64,000 bases of DNA from Leptospira sp. WS60.C2. GTDB taxonomy: Bacteria; Spirochaetota; Leptospiria; Leptospirales; Leptospiraceae. The position numbers were made by a program, and so were the translations under genes. Shown here piece by piece: positions 1-7,587 of the stretch; the first letter of the stretch is position 1, and every line of letters begins with the position of its first letter. The DNA lies in the NCBI RefSeq assembly GCF_040833955.1, contig NZ_CP162133.1, positions 2,797,501 to 2,861,500 of the forward strand, given 5' to 3'. Below the pieces are notes generated by a model that saw only the letters and a list, made by a program, of their open reading frames with translations, was not told where the DNA came from and searched no databases.

Positions 1-1360
1 AATACCAAAAAATGAATTCATTCGGATTGTTTTGAATAAAAGAATTTATGGCAGCAGTGTTCGTCCAGGTAACTTGAGACCTAGCCCCCGCGTATGCTTG
101 TCGAGAAGCATAATTCAAATAGGCATAACTTGCATAGAATAGTAATGCACCATACAACGAATAAGTGGTAAAATCTTTGTATGTATGATCCAAAAAGACA
201 TTTTGTTTGTTTTTGTAGTAAACCTCGGTTTTCCCTTCACGCATCTGCACGTCGACTATTGACTCTTCCTCATCTCTGGCATCGATGGAACGAAAAGAAT
301 CAATGTATCCTTCTCTGGATAGACGCAATCGATTCATACCTGTCGGGATTGGCATACGATTGATTGGAGTCTTACCTAAATACTGAATCCCTAAGTAAAC
401 ATCAGATTCAACATTTGAAGTAACAGTAATAAATGAAGTGCTTAATTTTAATGAGAGTTTCACATCGATTTGAAAGGTTTTTCCTTTTTCCAAAATTACA
501 TCTGATTTATAAGGAAAAAATCCTTCTTTGAAAATGAACAAAGATCTTTTCCCAATTGGGAATTTTTTATCCTTCAGAGGTGTTTTACCTAAATAAATTC
601 CATCCAAATAAACTAGCGCACTCTCTTCTCCATTGGCAGATACATTCACCAAAGTTGTTTCTTTGCCTTGTATTCTTTCCTTAATGGCTTCGCCAAGTGG
701 ACCCATTTCTTGATAGGCTCTTATCAAAGAAGTTTGATGCTCAAAGGGAACAAATTTACCTTCATAGTCATCATATAGAGAAACTTTTGTGAGCAATAAA
801 TTATCGCGGACTTCGAATGACCCAGAAATAATATAATCACATCCAAACTTGGTCGCAGCACCAAATGCTTCGTCCGGAGATAAGGCTTTTTTATCCCACA
901 TTTGTTTGATCGTAATTTTTACATAACGTGGATCTTTTTCCGGAGAAACTTGCTTCTTACCGATTCGTAAGTCTTCTAGATCCTTCTCATCACCAATTTC
1001 TTTCTTTTTTCGTTTCACATTGGTTGATTCAGAATCAATTCGCTCCTGTAACGTAGAAACAGGATTTTCACCAAAAGAATGATATATAACATTTTTTCTA
1101 GGATTTTCTACATAAGTATATTCTAAATTACGCAAATCCGAAAGAATCACAGAAGGAATTCCTTTCATGAGATATTCTTTCGTAACATCTTCTTTCATGG
1201 GAACAAAAGGAAAAATGCAAAGCGTACGACTTGTTTCGAAAGAAACACTTCCTTTATAGGATTGCTTGGGGAAATTATAGTAATCATCGATTGAAAACAA
1301 AGGCAATGTGTTTCCAAGTAGGCCCAATATGAGTATAAAAGCTGAAATTTTATGTTTCAT
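1..1360 (-). CDS. PEGA-domain exported protein, partial (C-terminus outside window)
   Basis: The reverse strand is open from an ATG at 1360 to the window edge without a stop, giving at least 453 residues. The N-terminus (MKHKISAFILILGLLGNT) is a signal peptide. Near residues 200-330 two PEGA-like beta units can be read, with phrases such as VYLDGIYLGKTPL and VYLGIQYLGKTPI. Such domains usually sit in surface or periplasmic proteins that bind cell wall or assemble into envelope complexes. The start overlaps the end of the permease gene by 11 bp, so it is probably the last gene visible in the minus-strand operon. Its specific role is unknown. A second PEGA protein lies at the other end of the window. 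Confidence 0.8.
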   Translation of the reverse strand, partial: MKHKISAFILILGLLGNTLPLFSIDDYYNFPKQSYKGSVSFETSRTLCIFPFVPMKEDVTKEYLMKGIPSVILSDLRNLEYTYVENPRKNVIYHSFGENPVSTLQERIDSESTNVKRKKKEIGDEKDLEDLRIGKKQVSPEKDPRYVKITIKQMWDKKALSPDEAFGAATKFGCDYIISGSFEVRDNLLLTKVSLYDDYEGKFVPFEHQTSLIRAYQEMGPLGEAIKERIQGKETTLVNVSANGEESALVYLDGIYLGKTPLKDKKFPIGKRSLFIFKEGFFPYKSDVILEKGKTFQIDVKLSLKLSTSFITVTSNVESDVYLGIQYLGKTPINRMPIPTGMNRLRLSREGYIDSFRSIDARDEEESIVDVQMREGKTEVYYKNKQNVFLDHTYKDFTTYSLYGALLFYASYAYLNYASRQAYAGARSQVTWTNTAAINSFIQNNPNEFIFWY

Positions 1361-2120
1361 ATTTTTGATTTCGGAACCCCAATGAATACACCAACGTTAA
1401 AATAGCAAGGATCGGAAGCAAAACGGAAAAAGGTGACTTGTCAAAATAATCTTTGGAAAAAGATATTTGCTCTCCAAGCCCAGGCCCAGTATCTCCTATC
1501 GAAGTCTGTATTCCCAAATAAGAAAAAAGTGCAGTTGTCATCACTACAGTAGGCAAACCAGAAAAAAACAAAAAACGGAAAATATCTTTTAATGCAGGTA
1601 AATAATGCAAAAAAATCAAATGCAAAGGTTTTGCCCCAAAACAAAGTGATGCTGAAATAAATGGACTAGATTGAATCTCGCGAACTTTTGCAGTGAGAGT
1701 CTCGTAAACGAGTGCCCAATCGAAAACTAAAATCGCAATCAATAATGAGAATGGGTTATCTGGTAAAATACTGATGACCACAAGTGCCGAAAGTAAAGAA
1801 GGGATCGAAAGGGAAACAGAAACAAATCCTGATAAAAGAAAATCCGATTTTTTAGGAAAGATAATTGAAAACGAAGACATGACAAATGAAAATAATATCG
1901 TTAGGATTCTTGCTGGAATAACTATAAGTATTGTCGACATGGATCCATAACAAAAAAGCGCTAGATTATTCCTTCCCAACCGATCCGTACCAAACCAAAA
2001 TCCTTCCGAAAGAAATGGCAAATTATTGCGGGATAGATCTACATAAGAAGGTGCTGGCAAGAAGAGAACTCCGAAAAGGATCGTCCCAAAAAACAAAACT
2101 CGAATCACATTAAGGAACAT
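1350..2120 (-). CDS. DppC/OppC-type ABC transporter permease
   Basis: A 256-residue integral membrane protein of the binding-protein-dependent transport permease family, which forms half of a peptide/nickel-type ABC channel. Five to six hydrophobic segments are visible. A cytoplasmic loop near residues 155-180 (SASLCFGAKPLHLIFLHYLP) matches the EAA loop that contacts the ATPase. A longer open frame reaches 2318, but its first 66 residues lie inside the upstream permease. I chose the ATG at 2120 because AGGGG lies just upstream and the 11-bp overlap repeats the arrangement at 1350-1360. No ATPase or solute-binding protein gene is next to it, so the substrate is unknown. Confidence 0.75.
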   Translation of the reverse strand: MFLNVIRVLFFGTILFGVLFLPAPSYVDLSRNNLPFLSEGFWFGTDRLGRNNLALFCYGSMSTILIVIPARILTILFSFVMSSFSIIFPKKSDFLLSGFVSVSLSIPSLLSALVVISILPDNPFSLLIAILVFDWALVYETLTAKVREIQSSPFISASLCFGAKPLHLIFLHYLPALKDIFRFLFFSGLPTVVMTTALFSYLGIQTSIGDTGPGLGEQISFSKDYFDKSPFSVLLPILAILTLVYSLGFRNQKYET

Positions 2121-3000
2121 TTTGATATTCCCCTGAAAAGTAGTTTTGCAAGTGGAATCCAACTCGATTGAGTAGATAAAACAAAACTCCAGAATACATA
2201 AGGAGCGTTGACAACAGATAAGTGTCCATAGACTTAATTGAGTAGTACAAAGATTTACCAACCCCAGGAAAAAAGAAAATTTCCTCCACAACCATAGCAC
2301 CAGATAACAATGAACCAAAATCTAATACCAATAAAATTAATGTCACAGGGAGTACTTTCAAAAAAATCTCAACAAACACAATATGAGACCATGGATATGA
2401 TCTTGTTAAGAGTAAAAGCGTATATTTTGACTTGGATTCTTTTTGAACCTCAGGCAATAGATAAAGAGCCAGTCTTGCAAAAATTCTTGAGCCTAGAGTT
2501 ACACCAGGCAAAACAATATAGTATGTATTTCCAGATTCATATCCACCCGGAGGGAACAAATCCAATTTATAGAAAAAAACAATTAACAGGAGTATTGCGA
2601 CAATAAAAACAGGAGTAGAGAGTGTAAAATTGGAAATGAAGTAAATAAAATTATATAATTTTTTGGATCTAAGATAAACCGTAAGTAACGATAAACCAAA
2701 GGCAAAAATCGCACCAAACAAGACTCCAAAAACAGCTAAGTGCAGTGTTGCGTAAAAACGACTTCCGATATGCTCATAAACAGTTTCTCCACTCTGTGTA
2801 ATCCCACCAGCTTCCAAAAACAATCGCTTCCAAAAATCAAAATAGGATTGAAAAAACTCTTTTTGAGATAGTTCCTCTATAGAAATGCCGGAATCAGCAT
2901 ACAGAAAGGATTTATCTTTGGTGTGGTAATCCGAAACGAAACTACTAACTAGAGACAAAAGTAAAAGAAAATAAAGAAAACGGAAAACTTCCGACTTCAC
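2110..3000 (-). CDS. DppB/OppB-type ABC transporter permease
   Basis: A 296-residue membrane protein with one N-terminal segment, a periplasmic stretch of about 55 residues and a five-helix core, the architecture of DppB/OppB permeases. The stretch GSRFYATLHLAVFGVLFGA corresponds to the conserved start of the channel domain, and EEIFFFPGVGKSLYYSIKSMD matches the typical family ending (E-x-x-F-x-x-P-G-x-G). The start is GTG at 3000, 4 bp after the PtsN-like gene. It presumably pairs with the DppC-like protein encoded next. The periplasmic loop is longer and less conserved than in well-known homologues. Confidence 0.8.
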   Translation of the reverse strand: MKSEVFRFLYFLLLLSLVSSFVSDYHTKDKSFLYADSGISIEELSQKEFFQSYFDFWKRLFLEAGGITQSGETVYEHIGSRFYATLHLAVFGVLFGAIFAFGLSLLTVYLRSKKLYNFIYFISNFTLSTPVFIVAILLLIVFFYKLDLFPPGGYESGNTYYIVLPGVTLGSRIFARLALYLLPEVQKESKSKYTLLLLTRSYPWSHIVFVEIFLKVLPVTLILLVLDFGSLLSGAMVVEEIFFFPGVGKSLYYSIKSMDTYLLSTLLMYSGVLFYLLNRVGFHLQNYFSGEYQNVP

Positions 3001-3004
3001 AGCG

Positions 3005-3466
3005 TTAACTTTTAGAAAGGAATGCCTTTTGGATTTCTTCGAAATTTTTGGCTTTAATGAGTTTTTCTCGTTCCTCAGGAATGTTCAAAGTTTTCGCTAT
3101 GAGAGCCAATGTTTTAATATGATCCTGAAACTTATTTTTTGGAACAATTAACATGATAAAAATTTGAACTAGACCATGATCCAATGCATCAAAATCAATC
3201 CCATTCGGTGAGATAGCCATCGCACATTTTAACTCATTTACATAATGAACGGAACAATGAGGAATTGCAACACCACTTCCAATGCCAGTCGACATTGATT
3301 TTTCTCGATTCATCAAAGAAGAGACAGTCTCTTCTTCATGAACTGCGTCTAATGTTTGTGTGGCGACCAAATGAGAAATCATTTTTCGAATTGCATCTTC
3401 TTTCGTTGATGCTTTGAAGTCGAAAATGATATTTTTAGGGTCAAGAATCTCCAGAAGTTGATTCAT
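3005..3466 (-). CDS. ptsN: PtsN-like PTS EIIA (fructose/nitrogen type) domain protein
   Basis: A 153-residue single-domain EIIA of the PTS-Ntr type. The phosphorylatable histidine is visible in GVAIPHCSV near residue 70, preceded by REKSMSTGIGSG, as in PtsN. These proteins usually act as phosphorylation-controlled regulators, not sugar importers; Leptospira are known to have few sugar PTS components. It starts at ATG 3466. It lies between the RnfD-like gene and the permease genes on one probable transcript, which suggests, without proof, that it modulates transport or energy metabolism encoded by its neighbours. Confidence 0.85.
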   Translation of the reverse strand: MNQLLEILDPKNIIFDFKASTKEDAIRKMISHLVATQTLDAVHEEETVSSLMNREKSMSTGIGSGVAIPHCSVHYVNELKCAMAISPNGIDFDALDHGLVQIFIMLIVPKNKFQDHIKTLALIAKTLNIPEEREKLIKAKNFEEIQKAFLSKS

Positions 3467-3501
3467 TTGGTATTACTTACTCCCACATTTCCAAACTCGA
3501 C

Positions 3502-4389
3502 TTATTTTCCAAGAAAAACCCTCACAAGGAGAGATTCTATTAGAAAAAAAACAACAACTACCCAAATAGCACTGATTCCCAATTTTCCTACAAAAAAAGC
3601 GAGGGGGAGTAAAATAAAGAAACAGACTATTGTCACATAAAAAGACCCGTAAAAATTTCTCCCAGGAGCCATTTGTAAGAAAAAAGCCAAAGAAGCAAAA
3701 GAAAGATTCCAAGTGAATTCGTTCATACCAGAACCAAGGCCCCAAACAAAAAATAAAATCAACCAACCAAAAAAGAAACTGATCAAAATAGTCCTTCGAA
3801 ACGAAACCCATGCCACCGCAGCGAACAAATAAATACCCAAACTTTCAGCAATTGATACAAAAGCAACATGATTGGTTGCTGTCGACAACCATGGTAATGT
3901 CATCGGTAATATGGAAGATTCGATTGGTATTCCCACCATCGATTGTAAAGAATATTCCCCATGTAACTGATAACCCATAAGTGAAAATGCAGTATCAAAC
4001 AAAAAAAGAAAGAGTATAACCAAACTAAACAACGGAATTCGGATTGAATTTTGTTGGATTAAAAAATAATGCAAAGCGAAGGCAAAAACTAATCCAAATG
4101 ATAACAATACTGGGCTGAGCCAAGCCAGTGGTACAATCAAAAATACTAAAAACAATTGCGACAGAAGCCCTAACCAATAAGGAGCCTGCTTAATTCGAAT
4201 ACAAAATGCAAAATATACTAAAGTAAGAATACAACCAAGAACAATGGAAAGAACGGGAACAGGTGTGACAAATGCAACAGAGCAACCAAAGAATATGACT
4301 AATGTTAAAAAATAGAAAAAATCGGCAAAAATTTCGGAAGATTTAATGCCCCAACTATTCTCAGAAAGTATATATAGGTTTTTTAACAT
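3502..4389 (-). CDS. RnfD/NqrB-like integral membrane protein (divergent)
   Basis: A 295-residue, very hydrophobic protein with about nine to ten membrane segments. The C-terminal third follows RnfD order: a segment beginning AESLGIYLFAAVAW where RnfD has GETS, then basic RRT, then FASLAFFLQMAPGRNFYGSF where RnfD has the AFFMATDP block. The usual S-G-A-T site for covalent FMN is not clear; LSTATN near residue 170 is the closest match. It lies 12 bp downstream of an RnfC-like gene, the main contextual support. No RnfA, RnfB, RnfE or RnfG gene is nearby. The assignment is an inference from residue pattern and context. Confidence 0.5.
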   Translation of the reverse strand: MLKNLYILSENSWGIKSSEIFADFFYFLTLVIFFGCSVAFVTPVPVLSIVLGCILTLVYFAFCIRIKQAPYWLGLLSQLFLVFLIVPLAWLSPVLLSFGLVFAFALHYFLIQQNSIRIPLFSLVILFLFLFDTAFSLMGYQLHGEYSLQSMVGIPIESSILPMTLPWLSTATNHVAFVSIAESLGIYLFAAVAWVSFRRTILISFFFGWLILFFVWGLGSGMNEFTWNLSFASLAFFLQMAPGRNFYGSFYVTIVCFFILLPLAFFVGKLGISAIWVVVVFFLIESLLVRVFLGK

Positions 4390-4401
4390 ATATGATTTTA
4401 A

Positions 4402-5556
4402 TTAAACAACCTCTTCAATACGTTTTCTAATATCAATTCCGGAAGGGCAGTAAACAGTACAAATTCCACAATTTATACATTTATCCTTATCGAAATCTTC
4501 CGTTTTTCCTTTAATCAATTGGAATGGATTTGCATGGGTTGGACAATACTGATTACACTCTAAACAATCAATGCAGCTGAACTCTTTTCTTACTGCTGGA
4601 AGTTTTTCATATAAAGTAATCGAATAATGTTCATAGATATTAAAATAACCCAAAGAAGTGACATCCATTGGTTTAATTGCCTCGTATACTGTATCAAATG
4701 AAGCAATTTTATATCGCTTATCAAGATTTGCCGGTATGAATGCTAGGGATTGTCCATTTGTCAAAAAGAACTGACGCGGTTCCAAATCCATTCGTCCTTT
4801 TCGATCGACCAAAAAAACAGCTAAGTGCCGTTTGGTGAAAGGCTCACCATAATATAGCTTACGTAAAATATGATAAATTGTTTCTGCACCCAAAAACAAA
4901 ATTTGATCGGATCTGAGTTCTTTTTTTGCTTTTAACACACCCCATTGCAATTGTTTGTGCAAAAAATATTCGGGAATGCCATTAGGGTGTTCAAATTTTA
5001 AAGTTGGAATTTCAAAGAAATTCGTTACTTCTGCTTTGGGGAAAATAGATGTTAACAAAGAAACGAAACTTACATAAGCATCTTTCATAGAAGTTAAAAT
5101 CATTTCTTCAAAGTCAAGATGTTGGTAACGAGAAAAAGGTGATAATACTACACGAAAAGAAGAACTTGTTTTGAATCTTGAAAAATAATCCTTTAATGGC
5201 AAGTCACGAATATCGAGCGAAGCAAGAGCTCCTTCATCAAACGCATCTAAAAGGGAAGAAAAATCATAATTTTGGAATCGATACTCGGCACTCGTTGACC
5301 AAGAACCATCTTGTTTGATCTGAAAATACTTTTGATCAGCAGTTAATGTTGCAACTCCATTGACAGGTGCAAGCACCTTAGTTCCGTTATGGGAAAGCAT
5401 AACTTGCCCGTGAGTCACTCGAGTTGGGTAAGAATCAGAAATTACGCTGCCCGCAGGAACGGGGATCAGGAATTGACCCTGAATCGTCCGTTCTCTTTTA
5501 TTTTCCGTTTTGTGAAATTTACGAGCGAAGGCGCGAGGTAACCTGGGAAACAACAC
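4402..5556 (-). CDS. Divergent RnfC-like protein with two 4Fe-4S clusters
   Basis: 384 residues from a GTG start. Residues 30-75 resemble the RnfC barrel-sandwich domain (IPVPAGSVISDSYPTRVTHG then VLAPVNGVATLT). Residues 220-300 keep the family order of an AETIYHIL helix, YYGEPFTKR and a conserved strand region. The C-terminus holds two ferredoxin motifs: C328, C331, C334, C338 and C360, C363, C366, C370, both ending in Cys-Pro. RnfC feeds electrons from NADH into the membrane Rnf complex. Here the glycine-rich GGAGFPT-type NADH/FMN loop is not visible and the protein is short for the family, so the electron donor may differ. It sits 12 bp from a small Cys-rich gene and 12 bp from the RnfD-like gene. 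Confidence 0.7.
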   Translation of the reverse strand: MLFPRLPRAFARKFHKTENKRERTIQGQFLIPVPAGSVISDSYPTRVTHGQVMLSHNGTKVLAPVNGVATLTADQKYFQIKQDGSWSTSAEYRFQNYDFSSLLDAFDEGALASLDIRDLPLKDYFSRFKTSSSFRVVLSPFSRYQHLDFEEMILTSMKDAYVSFVSLLTSIFPKAEVTNFFEIPTLKFEHPNGIPEYFLHKQLQWGVLKAKKELRSDQILFLGAETIYHILRKLYYGEPFTKRHLAVFLVDRKGRMDLEPRQFFLTNGQSLAFIPANLDKRYKIASFDTVYEAIKPMDVTSLGYFNIYEHYSITLYEKLPAVRKEFSCIDCLECNQYCPTHANPFQLIKGKTEDFDKDKCINCGICTVYCPSGIDIRKRIEEVV

Positions 5557-5568
5557 GCCAGTAATGAT

Positions 5569-5847
5569 TTAGACGGCTTTCACCATGTAGATTTCGTCTT
5601 TGATAGGGAGTTCTTTTTTCAAGTTTTTGATGTAAGGTAGAATCTCTCCCATTTCTTCGTAGTATTCACAATTGGTTTGCATACGACGAGCGACGGTAAA
5701 ATATTTATAAAGTTTTTCTTCACCAGAACGTTTTGACCATTTCTTCTTGTTACATTTCACACGAAGAATGTATTTATCTTGCTCTGATTCGTATTGGCGA
5801 ACCACAACACAATGCAAACAGTTCGCGCAGTAGACTTTTTCACTCAT
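5569..5847 (-). CDS. Small cysteine-containing protein of unknown function
   Basis: A 92-residue protein with C7, C10 and C13 in a C-x2-C-x2-C pattern, then C32 and C60, plus many Lys and Tyr residues. The cysteines could bind zinc or a metal cluster. I do not recognise the family. It is the first gene of the probable operon leading into the RnfC-like gene, which starts 12 bp after its stop, so a link to electron transfer or Fe-S handling is possible but inferred only from position. Confidence 0.7.
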   Translation of the reverse strand: MSEKVYCANCLHCVVVRQYESEQDKYILRVKCNKKKWSKRSGEEKLYKYFTVARRMQTNCEYYEEMGEILPYIKNLKKELPIKDEIYMVKAV

Positions 5848-5887
5848 GGATGACCCCTGAACCTAGGTTGAATTTACAGCTTTTTGG

Positions 5888-5927
5888 AAGGAAAGGTTTC
5901 GTCAAGTAAGTACCATCGCCTTTCCTT
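5888..5927. promoter_or_regulatory. 9-bp inverted repeat between the glycosyltransferase end and the Rnf-like operon start
   Basis: AAGGAAAGG at 5888-5896 is exactly mirrored by CCTTTCCTT at 5919-5927, with a 22-nt loop. It covers the end of the glycosyltransferase stop codon and lies about 40 bp before the small Cys-rich gene. A TTGACG that could be a -35 element lies in the loop on the minus strand. No U-run follows, so an operator or a terminator without a U-tract are both possible. Confidence 0.4.
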
Positions 5928-7506
5928 AAGCGACGGCACGAAGTTCCTTTTCTGCTTTGGTTGCCGGTTTGAATTTCCAGAACGACTCCGCCACGGAAAG
6001 ATAAGCGACATAGAAAAATCCAATGGAATAGAGAACCATAAAACCAATCATGTATGGCTTTCCGACCATGAAGGATAAATAAATGCAAAATAGACAATAA
6101 GCGCCCATAAAAAACTCTAGGAACGCACGGTAATCCACAGGTACAACATATTTGATTTTGTCCTGTAAACTATCTCCTTCTTTTTCAATGCGAAGCTTCG
6201 GAGTGCGTTTGAATCCAGATTGGATACCAAAAACAGCCTCCATCCATGCATATGTATTCATCACTGCAATTCCAGTTCCAATCATAACAAGCACAGGAAG
6301 GTAAATCAGTTTCGATTTCCAATTTTTATGGATCTCTCTTTGGGAGTATGCGTAAAAGATAACAGGTCCCATCGATCCAATCGAAAGGAAAGCGGCGGAT
6401 CCAAATAGAATTTCCATCGGGAGGTCTTCCATCTTAAATCCAGCCCAATATTCCATGAGAAGGAGTGGAGCCGTAAGGAGGATGTTGATGATCATCAGTG
6501 GATGAACGGAATAATTGATGAGGTGCGTAATTGCTTCCGCTTTGATTTTCCAAGACTCATTGGACTTCCAAATCCTTGGGAGGAGTTTGACAGCGGTTTG
6601 GATGGAACCCTTGCACCATCGGAATTGTTGGGCTTTGTATGCGTTCATTGTTGCAGGGATTTCTGCCTTACAAACCACATCTTTGATGTAACGGAATTTC
6701 CAACCTTTTAGCTCGGCACGGTAGGACAAGTCAAAGTCCTCGGTAAGAGTATCGTGTTCCCAACCACCCGCGTCTTCGATACAAGAACGTCTCCAAATTC
6801 CGGCAGTACCGTTGAAGTTCATCCAAAGGTTAGAACCGTTTCTTGCGACTTGTTCGATCATAAAGTGACCATCAATTCCAAAACTTTGTGCTTTGGTTAA
6901 GATATTATACGTTTCGTTGATATGACCCCAACGAGTTTGCACCATTCCAATCGATTCATCATCGAAATATCCCATGGTCCGAAGCAGGAAGTCTGGTTCC
7001 GGAGTAAAATCCGCATCAAAAATAGCAATGAAATCCCCTTTTCCTTTCGCCATACCCTCATCGAGGGCACCCGCTTTGTGACCTTTGCGGTTCGTCCTAT
7101 GAACGTGTTCGATCCAAATCCCTTTCTTTTTGTATTGCGAAACTAGACCTGCCACTTTCTCAACTGTTTCATCTGTGGAATCGTCCAGAACTTGGATTTG
7201 TAATTTCTTTGCAGGGTATTGAAGGTTACATGCAGACTCAATCAAACGATCGACAACGTAAAACTCATTGAAAATGGGAAGTTGAACCGTAACCGTTGGA
7301 AGATTTTTGGCCTTCATGGAGAGAATTTTTGATTCATCCTCAGCACAGTTTTCCTTGAACCGGCTATACAAAAACACCATCAGGTAGGTGTGTAAGCCGA
7401 AATAGAACAACATCACAATGTCGAAACCGTAGAGTACCAAAAAGGATATAGATAAGAACGTGAGCATAGTTATAGTCAAAATCGGTAAAAGGGGCGATTT
7501 GGTCAA
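5926..7506 (-). CDS. Membrane glycosyltransferase family 2 (cellulose-synthase-like)
   Basis: A 526-residue processive-type glycosyltransferase. Two N-terminal membrane segments (residues 8-48) precede a GT-A catalytic domain with DDS 108-110, the DAD motif 164-166, TED 255-257 and QQFRW 293-297, the order seen in cellulose/mannan synthase-like and glucan glucosyltransferase enzymes. Several membrane helices follow (about 330-500). It probably polymerises or transfers an envelope or exopolysaccharide sugar from a nucleotide donor. The frame begins at TTG 7506; an ATG at 7467 is an alternative, and neither has a strong ribosome site. A large membrane protein gene is divergent from it. Confidence 0.85.
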   Translation of the reverse strand: MTKSPLLPILTITMLTFLSISFLVLYGFDIVMLFYFGLHTYLMVFLYSRFKENCAEDESKILSMKAKNLPTVTVQLPIFNEFYVVDRLIESACNLQYPAKKLQIQVLDDSTDETVEKVAGLVSQYKKKGIWIEHVHRTNRKGHKAGALDEGMAKGKGDFIAIFDADFTPEPDFLLRTMGYFDDESIGMVQTRWGHINETYNILTKAQSFGIDGHFMIEQVARNGSNLWMNFNGTAGIWRRSCIEDAGGWEHDTLTEDFDLSYRAELKGWKFRYIKDVVCKAEIPATMNAYKAQQFRWCKGSIQTAVKLLPRIWKSNESWKIKAEAITHLINYSVHPLMIINILLTAPLLLMEYWAGFKMEDLPMEILFGSAAFLSIGSMGPVIFYAYSQREIHKNWKSKLIYLPVLVMIGTGIAVMNTYAWMEAVFGIQSGFKRTPKLRIEKEGDSLQDKIKYVVPVDYRAFLEFFMGAYCLFCIYLSFMVGKPYMIGFMVLYSIGFFYVAYLSVAESFWKFKPATKAEKELRAVA

Positions 7507-7587
7507 TTAATTTGTGCACCGCCAAATAAAAATAGAATTTCTTTCGTTTGCGAACAGGACCCTTTCTTCAATTCTGGTAGCTATTCT

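Noticed and set aside
2121..2318. 66-residue N-terminal extension of the DppC-like permease
   Set aside because: It is read out of frame inside the upstream permease gene, is rich in Cys and aromatic residues and lacks a ribosome site.
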